Assembly: GCA_037443785.1 (NCBI GenBank)
Contig: JBBINR010000007.1
Span: 1 to 64,000 of the forward strand
Length of the DNA: 64,000 nucleotides
Source: JAQUOA01 sp037443785
GTDB lineage: Bacteria; Bacteroidota; Ignavibacteria; UBA10030; UBA8401
Direction of reading: 5' to 3'
Of the stretch, positions 6,754 to 15,971 are shown in pieces. The notes beneath the pieces were generated by a model that was not told where the DNA came from, made no database searches, and saw nothing but the letters and a program-made list of their open reading frames with translations. The first letter of the stretch is position 1. The number at the start of each line of letters is the position of its first letter. The translations under genes and the position numbers were made by a program.

Positions 6754-9384
6754 TCACAGATTCTCTTTGAGTTTCGCCAAAAACTTCAATGCTTCCAGCG
6801 GTGTCATTGCATTGATATCAATTTTCTTGATGGCATCCCGAACTTCGTCATCTTTCATTTCAAACATTGTTATTTGCGGCAGAGCGTCAGGTGTTTTGAT
6901 ATGTCTGACACCCTGAATCTGTTTGACATCTTTTTCTTCACCGCCATGCGGGTTCAATTCTGTTGCTTCTAGATTTTCCAAAATCCTTTTTGCACGGTCG
7001 GTCATATCAACCGGCAAGCCCGCCATCATCGCAACTTGAATTCCGTACGAATGATCTGCCGTTCCCGGTGTAACAGTGTGCAGAAAGACAACTTTATCGC
7101 CGTATTCTTTCACATCCACTTTATAATTTTTTATCCGTGAATACAGCGACGCAAGTTCATTCAATTCATGATAATGTGTTGCAAACAACGTACGGGCGCC
7201 GATTTTTTCGTGAAGATATTCCGTCAACGCCCATGCAATGGAAATTCCGTCGAACGTGCTTGTGCCGCGGCCGACTTCATCAAGCAGAATTAAACTTTTT
7301 TTCGTCGTGCGATTCACAATATTTGCCGCTTCATGCATTTCAACAAGAAACGTGCTCTCGCCGCTCGTAATATTGTCGCTTGCACCAACGCGCGTAAAAA
7401 TATTGTCCACCATTCCAACGACAGTGCGTTTTGCAGGAACAAAACTTCCGATGTGCGCGAGAAGGACAATCAATCCGACTTGACGCAGATACGACGATTT
7501 ACCACTCATATTCGGACCGGTGATGATGAGAATTTGCTGCCCACTGGTATTCAAATGAACCGAATTCGGAATATAACTTTCGCCGATCGGCAAAAGCTGT
7601 TCAATGACGGGGTGCCGTCCTTCATCGATAACAAGTTCATCGCTCTCAACTATTTCCGGAAGCGAATACGAATTCTCCTCCGCAATCTGTGCTAACGAAA
7701 CAAGGCAGTCCAGCGTTGCGATCTGAAAAGAGTTTGATTGAATCGTTCCGGCAAACTGCGATGCATACAAACGAAGCTCATTGAAAAGCCGTGTTTCGAT
7801 GGCAAGAATTTTTTCGTCGGCGTTCAAAACTTTATCTTCATACTCTTTCAATTCCGGTGTGATGAAACGTTCTGCATTCGTCATCGTCTGTTTACGAATA
7901 TAATCCATCGGAATTTTATCTTTGTGTGTGTGAGTGATCTCTATATAATAGCCGAACACATTGTTGAAGCCGATCTTCAACGACGAAATGCCGGTCCGCT
8001 CGCGTTCTTTCTTTTGAAGATTCGCAATCCAATCTTTTGCAGAAAAAGAAAGCGAACGCAATTCATCAAGCTCTTGATTAAATCCTTCACGAATGATTCC
8101 ACCTTCTTCGAATTTTATCGGAGGATCATCGGCGATTGCACGTGAAATCGCACCAGTGAGTTCATCAAGCAGTTGAAGGTTTGTATTAATCGAGCCGAGA
8201 GTCTTATCACTTTTCGCTTCACTCAGGATCGTTTTCAATTTGGGAATGCTTTGCAAAATTCTTTTCAATGCAAGCATCTCCCGCGGATTCGCACGACCAG
8301 TTGCGATGCGCGCAATCAAGCGTTCCATATCGCCGATTTCGGAAAGTTCGGTTTGCAGAGTTGTACGTAACGAAGAATTCTCTTTCAACACACCGACACC
8401 ATTCAATCGCCAATAAATTTGGTCCAACTTTTTTAACGGATTGCTCACCCATTTCTTTAGTAATCGTCCGCCCATCGGTGTGCTTGTTTTATCGAGCACC
8501 GAAAATAATGTTCCATCCGGCGAGCCGCCGAGCGACGAAGTGATCTCAAGATTTCGTTTCGTTGCAGGATCGAGCACAATTGTTTCATCAATCGCATACG
8601 GAACGATCTTTTGAATGTGTGCGAGGTTTGCTTTCTGTGTTTCGTTCAGATAATGCATTGCCGCACCGGCCGCAATAATGCCGATGCTCATTGAATCGAT
8701 GCCAAAACCTTTTAACGACTGCGTTTTAAAATGCTGAATGAGTTTTTCATAGCCATAATCATATTGGAACAACCAATCATCTTGCGATGTATAAATTCCT
8801 TTGTGATGCCGCTTCAATAATTCCTGCAATGAATCCTTATCCCTCTTTTGCACGAGCAGTTCTGCCGGAGCAATAGACGAAAGCATTTCGGGAAATTGGT
8901 GGAATGGGAATTCGGAGACGAAAAATTCTCCGGTAGAAATATCGACGAATGAAAACCCAACCGGATCGTTCGCGGCGGCAATTGCGCTCGGAAGCGCAAC
9001 ACAGGCAAGGTAATTATTTTGTTTCTGATCAAGCACTTTATCTGAGAACGAAACACCCGGCGTTACGACTTCAATCACATCGCGCTTCACAATTCCCTTC
9101 GCAAATTTTGGATCTTCCAACTGCTCGCACACTGCAACGCGCAATCCCGCTTTCAATAACTTCGGCAGATATGTCTCAAGGGCATGATGCGGAAATCCCG
9201 CAAGCGGAGTTTCCCCGGCGTTCGCTCCATTATTGCGGCGTGTTAATGTAATACCGAGAATTTTCGCCGTTGTTTTCGCATCGTCATCGAATGTTTCGTA
9301 AAAATCTCCCATGCGAAAAAGCAAAATTGTATCGGGATATTTCGCCTTCACCGAGGAATATTGTTTCATTAAGGGAGTGGACAT
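6754..9384 (-). CDS. mutS: DNA mismatch repair protein MutS
   Basis: 876 residues, a normal length for MutS. It recognises mismatches and small loops and uses ATP to recruit the repair machinery. Visible features are the N-terminal mismatch-recognition motif GDFYETF (F-x-E, residues ~26-32) and the long lever and clamp region. The ATPase follows with Walker A TGPNMSGKSS (~620-630), the switch region DEVGRGTSTFDG and ATHYHEL, and a short C-terminal helix-turn-helix ending in LAKLKENL. It is probably the first gene of a minus-strand cluster running to 3557. MutL is not in the window. Confidence 0.98.
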   Translation of the reverse strand: MSTPLMKQYSSVKAKYPDTILLFRMGDFYETFDDDAKTTAKILGITLTRRNNGANAGETPLAGFPHHALETYLPKLLKAGLRVAVCEQLEDPKFAKGIVKRDVIEVVTPGVSFSDKVLDQKQNNYLACVALPSAIAAANDPVGFSFVDISTGEFFVSEFPFHQFPEMLSSIAPAELLVQKRDKDSLQELLKRHHKGIYTSQDDWLFQYDYGYEKLIQHFKTQSLKGFGIDSMSIGIIAAGAAMHYLNETQKANLAHIQKIVPYAIDETIVLDPATKRNLEITSSLGGSPDGTLFSVLDKTSTPMGGRLLKKWVSNPLKKLDQIYWRLNGVGVLKENSSLRTTLQTELSEIGDMERLIARIATGRANPREMLALKRILQSIPKLKTILSEAKSDKTLGSINTNLQLLDELTGAISRAIADDPPIKFEEGGIIREGFNQELDELRSLSFSAKDWIANLQKKERERTGISSLKIGFNNVFGYYIEITHTHKDKIPMDYIRKQTMTNAERFITPELKEYEDKVLNADEKILAIETRLFNELRLYASQFAGTIQSNSFQIATLDCLVSLAQIAEENSYSLPEIVESDELVIDEGRHPVIEQLLPIGESYIPNSVHLNTSGQQILIITGPNMSGKSSYLRQVGLIVLLAHIGSFVPAKRTVVGMVDNIFTRVGASDNITSGESTFLVEMHEAANIVNRTTKKSLILLDEVGRGTSTFDGISIAWALTEYLHEKIGARTLFATHYHELNELASLYSRIKNYKVDVKEYGDKVVFLHTVTPGTADHSYGIQVAMMAGLPVDMTDRAKRILENLEATELNPHGGEEKDVKQIQGVRHIKTPDALPQITMFEMKDDEVRDAIKKIDINAMTPLEALKFLAKLKENL

Positions 9385-9559
9385 CAGTAAAATTGATTGA
9401 TTTGAATATTTTTAGACTGCTTGATTGGGTTCAAGGTATCAAAAAAACGAGGGCGAAACAAGGTGGGAACCTGTCCAAACACTGAGCATAGTTTAGAATG
9501 AAGAATTCCAAAAACAATGCCCGGGAAGACAGTATTTTATACGACACCGGCACAATACA
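9385..9559. other. Spacer between mutS and the ECF-linked membrane genes
   Basis: 175 bases without an open frame worth calling, a strong hairpin or a clear promoter. It should contain the mutS promoter. Confidence 0.4.
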
Positions 9560-10366
9560 TTAATGCAATACCCTGATAAAATATTTTGATGGAGAAATCG
9601 AGACCTCATACTCCACAGTATGAGTAACCTCAGGAATAAAATCCTCGTTCATGGCTCCGATTTTTGTTCCGATAAAATGAAGATAGAGAGTAGTATCTGA
9701 TTTTTGGCGATAAAGGATAAATCTACCCAGAGAAGTTTTGGGTTCAAACCCAAGATCTTTAAGAATCAATGGTTTGTTTTCCTTCAAGAAACTTTTCTCT
9801 CCTCCTTCTTCTTGAACAGGAAGAATATAATATTGCTGTGCTTTATCTGAAATAGTTGCTAGTGTAAACATAACATCGTCGCGGTATTGAGAAAGGGCGT
9901 TTTCTCTTTTCATTTCAGAAAAGACGAAAGACGAAACCGATGTGAAAGTAATGATCAACGCAGGCATAAGAACCACCCACGCAACACTAATGCCATATCC
10001 AATCCGAAGGGGTAGCGAGCTTTGCAATCCTACTGCATTGCTCTCCTTTTTTTTCTTCCATAAAAAGATAAATGCCGTCGGCCCCGCAACAAATGAAAGG
10101 ATAAGAGAAATATACGTCGTCAGAAGATCTCCCATTTCCAGGACTGGGAGCGGATCACCACTAAATTTTGCAATTCCTTGTTGTACAGTAACTTTACCGG
10201 CGATCGCCGGCGACACAAGGTATGATGCTATTGATCCAAACCTGTCTGAAATAAACTGGAACTGATTGATGAAAAATCTGAATGCCACAACGATAAGCAA
10301 CAGCACTACCGAACCGATGAAGAATATTTCACCATTCGAAAACCGTTTTTTAATTATTTCTTTCAT
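9560..10366 (-). CDS. Multi-pass membrane protein with a pilin-like C-terminal domain, unknown function
   Basis: 268 residues from MKEIIKKRF at 10366, chosen because GGAG lies 7 bases upstream; the gene then overlaps the stop of the preceding gene by 17 bases, suggesting translational coupling. Three or four membrane helices are seen (about 15-35, 80-105, 125-150), followed by an extracytoplasmic domain. The segment SDKAQQYYILPVQEEGGEKSF and the closing YEVSISPSKYFIRVL resemble the globular part of prepilin-like proteins found in this group of bacteria (moderate resemblance only). It is the last gene of the ECF sigma/anti-sigma cluster, so it may be part of an envelope stress or sensing unit. 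Confidence 0.65.
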   Translation of the reverse strand: MKEIIKKRFSNGEIFFIGSVVLLLIVVAFRFFINQFQFISDRFGSIASYLVSPAIAGKVTVQQGIAKFSGDPLPVLEMGDLLTTYISLILSFVAGPTAFIFLWKKKKESNAVGLQSSLPLRIGYGISVAWVVLMPALIITFTSVSSFVFSEMKRENALSQYRDDVMFTLATISDKAQQYYILPVQEEGGEKSFLKENKPLILKDLGFEPKTSLGRFILYRQKSDTTLYLHFIGTKIGAMNEDFIPEVTHTVEYEVSISPSKYFIRVLH

Positions 10367-10985
10367 ACAGTGCTCCATGTTTTGAAATCGTTGCGGTATA
10401 TTGAAGTTTTCCGCAATATCCGCCAATATTGACAAAATCATCCTTCAATCCGTAAGCAACAGTATCGATACTGACCAGCCGTACAAGAGAATCACCTTGA
10501 TAAAAGACAAATGTTCTTATCTGGGCACTGGAAGGACGGGGTTTCATTTCTCCGTTGAAGACGGAACCGTTGTTCATATTTTTAAATGATTCAACAATGG
10601 AGTGTCTGTTCTCTTTCGATTGAGAATAATAATTATATAGAACAGGAATTGCCCGGTCATGCAGTTCTGATGAAATAATACTTGAACTTCCAATATAGGT
10701 TCGGATGACGGATAACAATCCTCGTTGATATGATGTCATACGGTACATATTCACGGTATATGCAGTAAACGCCAATATGAAAATAATGAACAGACTGCCA
10801 ACAAGTACATTCTCTTTTAACGAAAATGTTTTTTTAATAACCACAAAAAAAAGAAAAAGAAGATAGAGTGTTCCACCCATTGCACCAAAGATGACCGACC
10901 GCCACAGGTCAGTCTGCTCATATCCGAAAATGAACGGAACACCGACAAACAAACATCCTGCGATAAACCACCAAAAAATTTTCAT
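10350..10985 (-). CDS. Membrane protein of the ECF sigma cluster, unknown function
   Basis: 211 residues. Three membrane helices near the N terminus (~3-20, 30-50, 60-80) are followed by an extracytoplasmic part of about 125 residues with YQRGLLSVIRTYIG and a beta-rich end. The layout matches its downstream neighbour (helices first, exported domain last), although the sequences are not clearly alike. It begins 40 bases after the anti-sigma gene. I do not recognise the family; a role with the sigma/anti-sigma pair is inferred from context only. Confidence 0.65.
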   Translation of the reverse strand: MKIFWWFIAGCLFVGVPFIFGYEQTDLWRSVIFGAMGGTLYLLFLFFVVIKKTFSLKENVLVGSLFIIFILAFTAYTVNMYRMTSYQRGLLSVIRTYIGSSSIISSELHDRAIPVLYNYYSQSKENRHSIVESFKNMNNGSVFNGEMKPRPSSAQIRTFVFYQGDSLVRLVSIDTVAYGLKDDFVNIGGYCGKLQYTATISKHGALYERNN

Positions 10986-11025
10986 CTATTCTCCAATTCA
11001 AAATATAAACATACCATTCTACTTT

Positions 11026-11439
11026 TTAATCACGACGAGTAAAGCCGGACGGAGTTTCCCGCACCGCATTGATTGTTTGACGATATTGAGACGCCATGCT
11101 TTTTTCCTGATAGCTTCCAACGGAATACATAAATAATGTTATTACGACAAGAGCACAAAGTGAATAGATTGCTGATGGCACAGAAACTGTCAATTTTCGG
11201 TTCATCAAAGGTTCATTTTTCTTAACCAGTCCAAGGACAGAAAATTTTTGGTCGAGACTTTCCGGGACAGGAAGGTAACTCAGTTTCTTAACGCTATCAT
11301 GTATCGATTTTACCTGAACAAAAAAATTTCTGCACTCATCACATTCCCCCAAATGCAAAAAAAGCGGTTGAAGGAAATTTTGCGAAAGCTCATTGTCTAA
11401 AAACTGACTGATATATTCTTTACTTGTTTGGCAGTTCAT
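11026..11439 (-). CDS. Zinc-finger anti-sigma factor (zf-HC2 type)
   Basis: 137 residues from ATG 11439, which has a textbook AAGGAG site 8 bases upstream; a TTG upstream start is rejected. The N-terminal domain holds HLGECDEC (H-x3-C-x2-C) with Cys3 ahead of it, the zinc-binding anti-sigma core that clamps the sigma factor. One membrane helix (~70-90) separates it from a short outer tail. It follows the ECF sigma gene by 63 bases and presumably binds that factor at the inner membrane and releases it upon an envelope signal. Confidence 0.85.
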   Translation of the reverse strand: MNCQTSKEYISQFLDNELSQNFLQPLFLHLGECDECRNFFVQVKSIHDSVKKLSYLPVPESLDQKFSVLGLVKKNEPLMNRKLTVSVPSAIYSLCALVVITLFMYSVGSYQEKSMASQYRQTINAVRETPSGFTRRD

Positions 11440-11473
11440 AATAATTTCTCCTTTCAAAGCTTTTCTTTATGGA

Positions 11474-11495
11474 TTCCCGATAGAAACATTCGGAA
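11474..11495. repeat. Palindromic dispersed repeat, copy 1
   Basis: The core CCCGATAGAAACATTCGG (11476-11493) is identical to 40823-40840. The flanks form a stem-loop with one mismatch. It sits between the sigma and anti-sigma genes and could affect the mRNA between them. Confidence 0.6.
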
Positions 11496-11502
11496 ATAAC
11501 AA

Positions 11503-12054
11503 CTACATAAACGGTGCAAGCATTTCATTCAATGCCGCACGCGATTTAAATAATTTCGATTTTACTGCACTCACGGTCGACTCAGTTGCTTGAGCGATTT
11601 CTTCGTACGATAATCCTTCGATTTCGCGGAGCATATATGCTTCACGGTATGCCGGTTTTAACCGCAGAATTGACTGCTGAATTTTTTCTTTCATCTCGGA
11701 ATGGATTGCCGTGTGAAGCGGTGAATCACTGTCAAAAGCAGATTCATCTTCATCAAATCTTTCCATTGGAATAATTTTCTTTCTCCTCACGATCATCAAC
11801 ACTTCGTTTCGCGCCACCGAAAACAGCCATGATTTAAATACCATTCCATTGTGCAGCATTTGGATCTTTGTCATCATTTTCAAAAATGTTTCCTGAGTTG
11901 CGTCTTTCGACAATTCCGTATCTTCAAGCATTCTCAAACAAAAGGAAAAGATTGCATTTTTATAACGGGAATACAGTGCAGATCCCGCTTTGAGATTGCC
12001 ATTCCGAAATTGCGCAACTAATTCATCGTCTGAAAGCGGGATTGTATTCATCAT
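11503..12054 (-). CDS. ECF-family RNA polymerase sigma factor
   Basis: 183 residues. Region 2 (residues ~22-90) binds core polymerase and the -10 element and contains DATQETFLKMM and SWLFSVARNE. Region 4 (~125-178) is a helix-turn-helix with YREAYMLREIEGLSYEEIAQATESTVSAVKSK, typical of ECF factors. There is no region 3, as expected. Two neighbouring ATGs could start it. It is followed by its likely anti-sigma factor and two membrane proteins and is divergent from the CsgG-like gene. Confidence 0.92.
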   Translation of the reverse strand: MMNTIPLSDDELVAQFRNGNLKAGSALYSRYKNAIFSFCLRMLEDTELSKDATQETFLKMMTKIQMLHNGMVFKSWLFSVARNEVLMIVRRKKIIPMERFDEDESAFDSDSPLHTAIHSEMKEKIQQSILRLKPAYREAYMLREIEGLSYEEIAQATESTVSAVKSKLFKSRAALNEMLAPFM

Positions 12055-12080
12055 TTTCGATAGAGTTGTCTATTCTCCGA

Positions 12081-12110
12081 CTAAGATGCACAAGATCGAA
12101 GAAAGTTGCC
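12081..12110 (-). promoter_or_regulatory. Possible ECF-type promoter upstream of the sigma gene
   Basis: On the minus strand a GGCAACTT box (12103-12110) and a TCTTAG box (12081-12086) are 16 bases apart. This resembles the GGAACTT / TCTGA layout of many ECF promoters and could mean autoregulation. The match is imperfect. Confidence 0.25.
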
Positions 12111-12121
12111 AACTCCCGTCA

Positions 12122-12150
12122 TTGCTTTCTCTTTCCATTCTCTCTATATT
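12122..12150 (+). promoter_or_regulatory. Possible housekeeping promoter of the CsgG-like gene
   Basis: TTGCTT and TATATT are separated by 17 bases (12128-12144), with a start near 12157 and a leader of about 40 nt. Confidence 0.35.
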
Positions 12151-12198
12151 GCTACCACTTTCGTTAACCATCACCCCAATAATTTTTGGAGACCTGCT

Positions 12199-13086
12199 AT
12201 GAAACGCATTGGTGTTATTGTCTTAATGCTTTTGTTTGCTCTTTCGGCAAATGCACAATTGAAAAAACGTGTTGCTGTTTCGCGATTCGAAAACCGTTCC
12301 GGTACCGGATACAATCATCTCGGTGAAGGTGTTGCCGATATGCTTGTTACTGCTTTGGTGAAATCAAAGAAGTTCTCCGTTTTGGAACGACAGGAACTTG
12401 AAAAAGTTCTTGAGGAGCAAAAACTTGGCGAGAGCGGACTTGTAACACCGGAAACTGCCCCGAAACTTGGTAAATTGCTCGGCGTGGAGTTGCTTGTTAT
12501 CGGTTCGGTCTCGGAATTTGGCACGAAGGAAAACAAAGTATCCGGCGGACTCTCATCATTCATTAGCGGCGGAATAAAAACAAAAACTTCACGCGCAGTT
12601 GTCGATATTCGTTTGGTTAATACAGTCACCGGTGAAATTGTTGCCGCTGAAAAAGAAGAAGGCGAAGAGTCATCAACCGGCATCGCGGTTGATTACGAAG
12701 GAATTGATTTCAACAATATGGACAGCTGGGATGATACCGATATCGGCAAAGCATGCCGCAAAGCAGTTGATGGCGTTGTTGAATTGATCGTGAAGAACAT
12801 GGCAAGCATTCCGTGGAGCGGAAAAATTTTAAAGATCAACAGCGATGGAACATTGCTGATGAAGCCCGGCTCCGAAGGGAATGTTAAACCTGGGATGGAA
12901 TTCGATATTTTCCGCGTTGGCGAACCGATTAAAGATCCCGATACCGGACTTGATCTGGGAGCCGAAGAAACAAAAGTCGGCCATATTAAAGTGATTGAAG
13001 ATGCTCTGAAAGGAAAAGCGGCAAAAGCGAAAATTGTTGAGGGAAAAGACATTCAGGCAACCGATGTGCTTCACGAAGTAAAATAA
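12199..13086 (+). CDS. CsgG-like secreted protein with C-terminal FlgT-like domain
   Basis: 295 residues from ATG 12199 (GGAGACC site about 7 bases upstream; an earlier in-frame start is ignored). A signal peptide ends at ALSANA-Q. Residues ~22-185 match the CsgG/curli-assembly family: VAVSRFENRSG at the start, LVTALVKSKKFSVLERQELEKVLEEQ and LLVIGSVSEFG. The last ~90 residues (GKILKINSDGTLLMKPG to the end) form a small beta domain like that after CsgG-like or FlgT modules. There is no lipobox cysteine, so it is periplasmic or outer-membrane attached rather than a lipoprotein like true CsgG. Curli genes are absent nearby, so export of curli is not implied. A terminator follows. Confidence 0.8.
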   Translation: MKRIGVIVLMLLFALSANAQLKKRVAVSRFENRSGTGYNHLGEGVADMLVTALVKSKKFSVLERQELEKVLEEQKLGESGLVTPETAPKLGKLLGVELLVIGSVSEFGTKENKVSGGLSSFISGGIKTKTSRAVVDIRLVNTVTGEIVAAEKEEGEESSTGIAVDYEGIDFNNMDSWDDTDIGKACRKAVDGVVELIVKNMASIPWSGKILKINSDGTLLMKPGSEGNVKPGMEFDIFRVGEPIKDPDTGLDLGAEETKVGHIKVIEDALKGKAAKAKIVEGKDIQATDVLHEVK

Positions 13087-13107
13087 TACAATTGTATATC
13101 GACAAAA

Positions 13108-13139
13108 CAAAAAACGGATGATCACTCATCCGTTTTTTG
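13108..13139 (+). terminator. Rho-independent terminator after the CsgG-like gene
   Basis: A perfect 13-base stem, AAAAAACGGATGA with TCATCCGTTTTTT, closes a TCAC loop and ends in a T run. Confidence 0.92.
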
Positions 13140-13175
13140 TTTTAAAATTACAAAATAAATTTCGTCGATTGCTCG

Positions 13176-13204
13176 TTGATAATAAGCGTCGTTCTCTCTA
13201 TCTT
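13176..13204 (+). promoter_or_regulatory. Possible promoter of the ABC/TonB receptor cluster
   Basis: TTGATA and TATCTT are separated by 17 bases. The start would be near 13211, 18 bases before the ATG, which lacks an obvious Shine-Dalgarno site. Confidence 0.35.
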
Positions 13205-13228
13205 GACTAACAATTTTCCCGGGCACCC

Positions 13229-14149
13229 ATGGCAACAGACATCATTCTCCAAACGTTTACACTCGGTAAGCAGTATAAAAATCGATGGGCGGCAAACGAT
13301 ATTAATCTGGAAGTGCATCGTGGCGACGTATTCGGGTTTCTCGGACCGAACGGTGCGGGGAAAAGCACGACGATTAGGATGATTCTTTCGTTGATCAAAC
13401 CTACCACAGGATCAGTAGCAATTTTCGGACATGATCTTTTCGATGAACGTGAAAAAGCGCTGCAGAATGTTGCAGGAATTGTGGAGAAGCCGGATTTCTA
13501 TTTATATCTCTCCGCGTTCAGAAATATGCAGATTGCCGGATCGCTGACACTTGGATCGGCGCCCACCGATAAAAAAATTATGGATACGCTTGCAATGGTG
13601 GGGCTTGCCGACCGCGCAAAAGATAAAGTGAAAACTTTTTCGCACGGAATGAAGCAGCGTCTTGGCATCGCTCAATCGTTATTATGCGACCCGCAATTGA
13701 TTATGCTCGATGAACCGACGAATGGCCTCGATCCGCAAGGGATGAAAGAGGTGCGCGAGTTGATTACACTCCTTTCAAAAGAAAAAGGCATCACCGTTTT
13801 TCTTTCATCCCATTTATTAAACGAAGTGGAACAAGTAGCAACGCGCATGGCAATTATCAACAAAGGAAAAATGATCGTGCAAGGAAGCGTGGATGAACTG
13901 CTTCGCGCGAATGCAAACAAAATATTATTCAATGTCGAACCGCGGAAAAAAGCTCTCACCATCCTTTCGTCTTTAAAATATATCACCGAATCGGTAATAA
14001 CTAATGAGGGAATCACCGTAAAAATCGATGCAAAAAGAATTCCTGCTGCCGCAGCCAAACTCGTTGAACAGCGCTGTAAGATTTTTTCCATTGAACCAAA
14101 ACACTCTCTTGAAGAATATTTCTTAAACGTTACAGAAAAAAGTGAATAA
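13229..14149 (+). CDS. ABC transporter ATP-binding protein
   Basis: 306 residues. Walker A GPNGAGKST (39-47), the ABC signature FSHGMKQRLGIAQ (~138-150), Walker B LIMLDEPTNGLDP (~158-170) and the H-loop SSHLL are all present. The C-terminal ~85 residues are the extension seen in ATPases that pair with ABC-2 permeases (BcrA/CcmA/YhbJ-like exporters). Its natural partner is the permease at 15972-16811, two genes downstream. The stop overlaps the next gene's start by 8 bases, so ATPase and TonB receptor are probably coupled in translation. Confidence 0.95.
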   Translation: MATDIILQTFTLGKQYKNRWAANDINLEVHRGDVFGFLGPNGAGKSTTIRMILSLIKPTTGSVAIFGHDLFDEREKALQNVAGIVEKPDFYLYLSAFRNMQIAGSLTLGSAPTDKKIMDTLAMVGLADRAKDKVKTFSHGMKQRLGIAQSLLCDPQLIMLDEPTNGLDPQGMKEVRELITLLSKEKGITVFLSSHLLNEVEQVATRMAIINKGKMIVQGSVDELLRANANKILFNVEPRKKALTILSSLKYITESVITNEGITVKIDAKRIPAAAAKLVEQRCKIFSIEPKHSLEEYFLNVTEKSE

Positions 14150-15968
14150 GCAATTTTCAAAGATTATTACGCTGGCATATATGTGCTTGCACCTAACAGC
14201 AGCTCAGGACACCGTTCAATATCAATTACCGCAGGTCGTGGTTTCTTCTTCAAAGTTTTCCCTCTCGCCAATTGAAATGAATCGATCGGTGACAGTCATT
14301 GATTCTGCTTCAATAAATAATGCGGCTCCGCTTTCCATTGATGAAGCATTGCAAATGTTCACCACTACAGAATTGCATCGACGCGGAGCATTAGGGGTGC
14401 AAACGGATATCGGAATACGCGGATCGACATTCAGCCAGCAAGCTATCTTGCTGAACGGAATACGAATTAACGATCCACAAACGGCGCATCATAATTTTGA
14501 TATTCCCATTCCGATGAGTTCAGTAAAACAGATCGAAATTGTGCGCGGCCCCTCTTCCTCTCATTTCGGTCCCGATGCATTTGGAGGAACGATCAATATT
14601 GTCACGGCACATGAAACACCATCAACAACGTTTGAGCTTTCGGGCGGACAATTTGGATACTATTCGGGTTCGGGTCTCTATGGATTTTCCTACAATCAAT
14701 TACATTCTTCAACAACAGTGCAATATGAAAAATCCGATGGATATCGGTATGATACTGAATTTGAAAATGTGACAGCAACAACAAGTAATTCCGTAATGCT
14801 TCCCGACGCATCATTTCATCTCCTTCTTGGGTATGTGAAGAAAAATTTCGGCGCATTCGATTTTTATTCTCCGGGAAAGAACAATCCATCCCACGAAAAA
14901 ACCGAAACAATTTTCTCCGGCATGGGTACAGAATTTTCTGTCAATGATTGGGATATTACGGTGCACAGTACTTACCGTCATCATTACGATGATTTCATTT
15001 ACATCATCACGAATCCGTCGTATTCGCACAATCAGCACAACACCAATGTTTACACGGTTGATGGTAATGGACTGCACTCTTTCACTTCATCGTTGCTTCT
15101 TAAAACATCAGCTGAAGCGAATCTGGATAATATCAACAGCACAAAATTAGGAATTCACACCAGAAAATCTCTCGCACTCTCAGCCGTTACACGATGGAAT
15201 CCTGTAACACCATTAAGCATTGATGCCGGACTTCGATTTGATATTCGATCTGATTATGAAAATCAGGTTCATCCCATCATCAGCGCGGGATATTTTTTGA
15301 ATGAAGAAAATAAAATCTTCGTTTCGGTTGGAACTTCGTTCCGCGCGCCAAGTTACACTGATCTTTATTACAGCGACCCTTCAACCGTTGGCAATCCGAA
15401 TTTAAAACCGGAAAAAGGAACATCGTACGAAGCGGGAATTTCATCATTTCCTCATCCAGCCTTGGTTTTACAATTCTCCGGATTTTTGCGGCATCAAGAT
15501 AATTTGATTGATTTCGTTTTGCACCAACCAAATGGAAAATATTACGCAGTCAATTTTACAGCACTGGATGTGAAAGGAGTCGAATTTCAATCGACATGGT
15601 CAAATAGTTCATCACGTGCTCATTGGTTCAAACAATTTTTTGCGGGCTACACATTTCTTGAATCCATTGTAGATACAAAAGGTGCGTTGAAAACTCGATA
15701 TAGTTTAACTCATCCCAAGCATCAACTTAATGGAGCGGCAACGTTTGAAGTACCGTCGGACATGATGATAACGTTTGGCGGTTCATACGCTCATCGCAGC
15801 GATTATGACGATCAAACGAATTTTGACGTAACCGTGACAAAAAAAATTGAGATGGTCGAGATGATTGTAAAAGCAATGAATGTATTCAATTCATCGTACG
15901 AAGAAATTCCGGGCATTCCCCTTCCCGGACGATGGATCATCGGAAAAATTCGTTGGACAATTTTATAA
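14142..15968 (+). CDS. TonB-dependent outer-membrane receptor, BtuB-like
   Basis: 608 residues, close to the size of BtuB (~614). The GTG start at 14142 overlaps the ATPase stop; the N terminus reads as a signal peptide cleaved after LTAAQ. A TonB-box-like QVVVSSSK lies at ~30-37. The plug domain (~45-165) contains IDEALQMFTT, GIRGSTFSQQAILLNGIRIND and VRGPSSSHFGPDAFGGTINIVT. The beta barrel has the receptor motif FRAPSYTDLYY and a C-terminal strand WIIGKIRWTIL. It imports a scarce ligand (vitamin, siderophore or metal complex) with TonB energy; the ligand is not readable. Its position between ABC exporter-type subunits is unusual. Confidence 0.9.
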   Translation: MNKQFSKIITLAYMCLHLTAAQDTVQYQLPQVVVSSSKFSLSPIEMNRSVTVIDSASINNAAPLSIDEALQMFTTTELHRRGALGVQTDIGIRGSTFSQQAILLNGIRINDPQTAHHNFDIPIPMSSVKQIEIVRGPSSSHFGPDAFGGTINIVTAHETPSTTFELSGGQFGYYSGSGLYGFSYNQLHSSTTVQYEKSDGYRYDTEFENVTATTSNSVMLPDASFHLLLGYVKKNFGAFDFYSPGKNNPSHEKTETIFSGMGTEFSVNDWDITVHSTYRHHYDDFIYIITNPSYSHNQHNTNVYTVDGNGLHSFTSSLLLKTSAEANLDNINSTKLGIHTRKSLALSAVTRWNPVTPLSIDAGLRFDIRSDYENQVHPIISAGYFLNEENKIFVSVGTSFRAPSYTDLYYSDPSTVGNPNLKPEKGTSYEAGISSFPHPALVLQFSGFLRHQDNLIDFVLHQPNGKYYAVNFTALDVKGVEFQSTWSNSSSRAHWFKQFFAGYTFLESIVDTKGALKTRYSLTHPKHQLNGAATFEVPSDMMITFGGSYAHRSDYDDQTNFDVTVTKKIEMVEMIVKAMNVFNSSYEEIPGIPLPGRWIIGKIRWTIL

Positions 15969-15971
15969 TAT

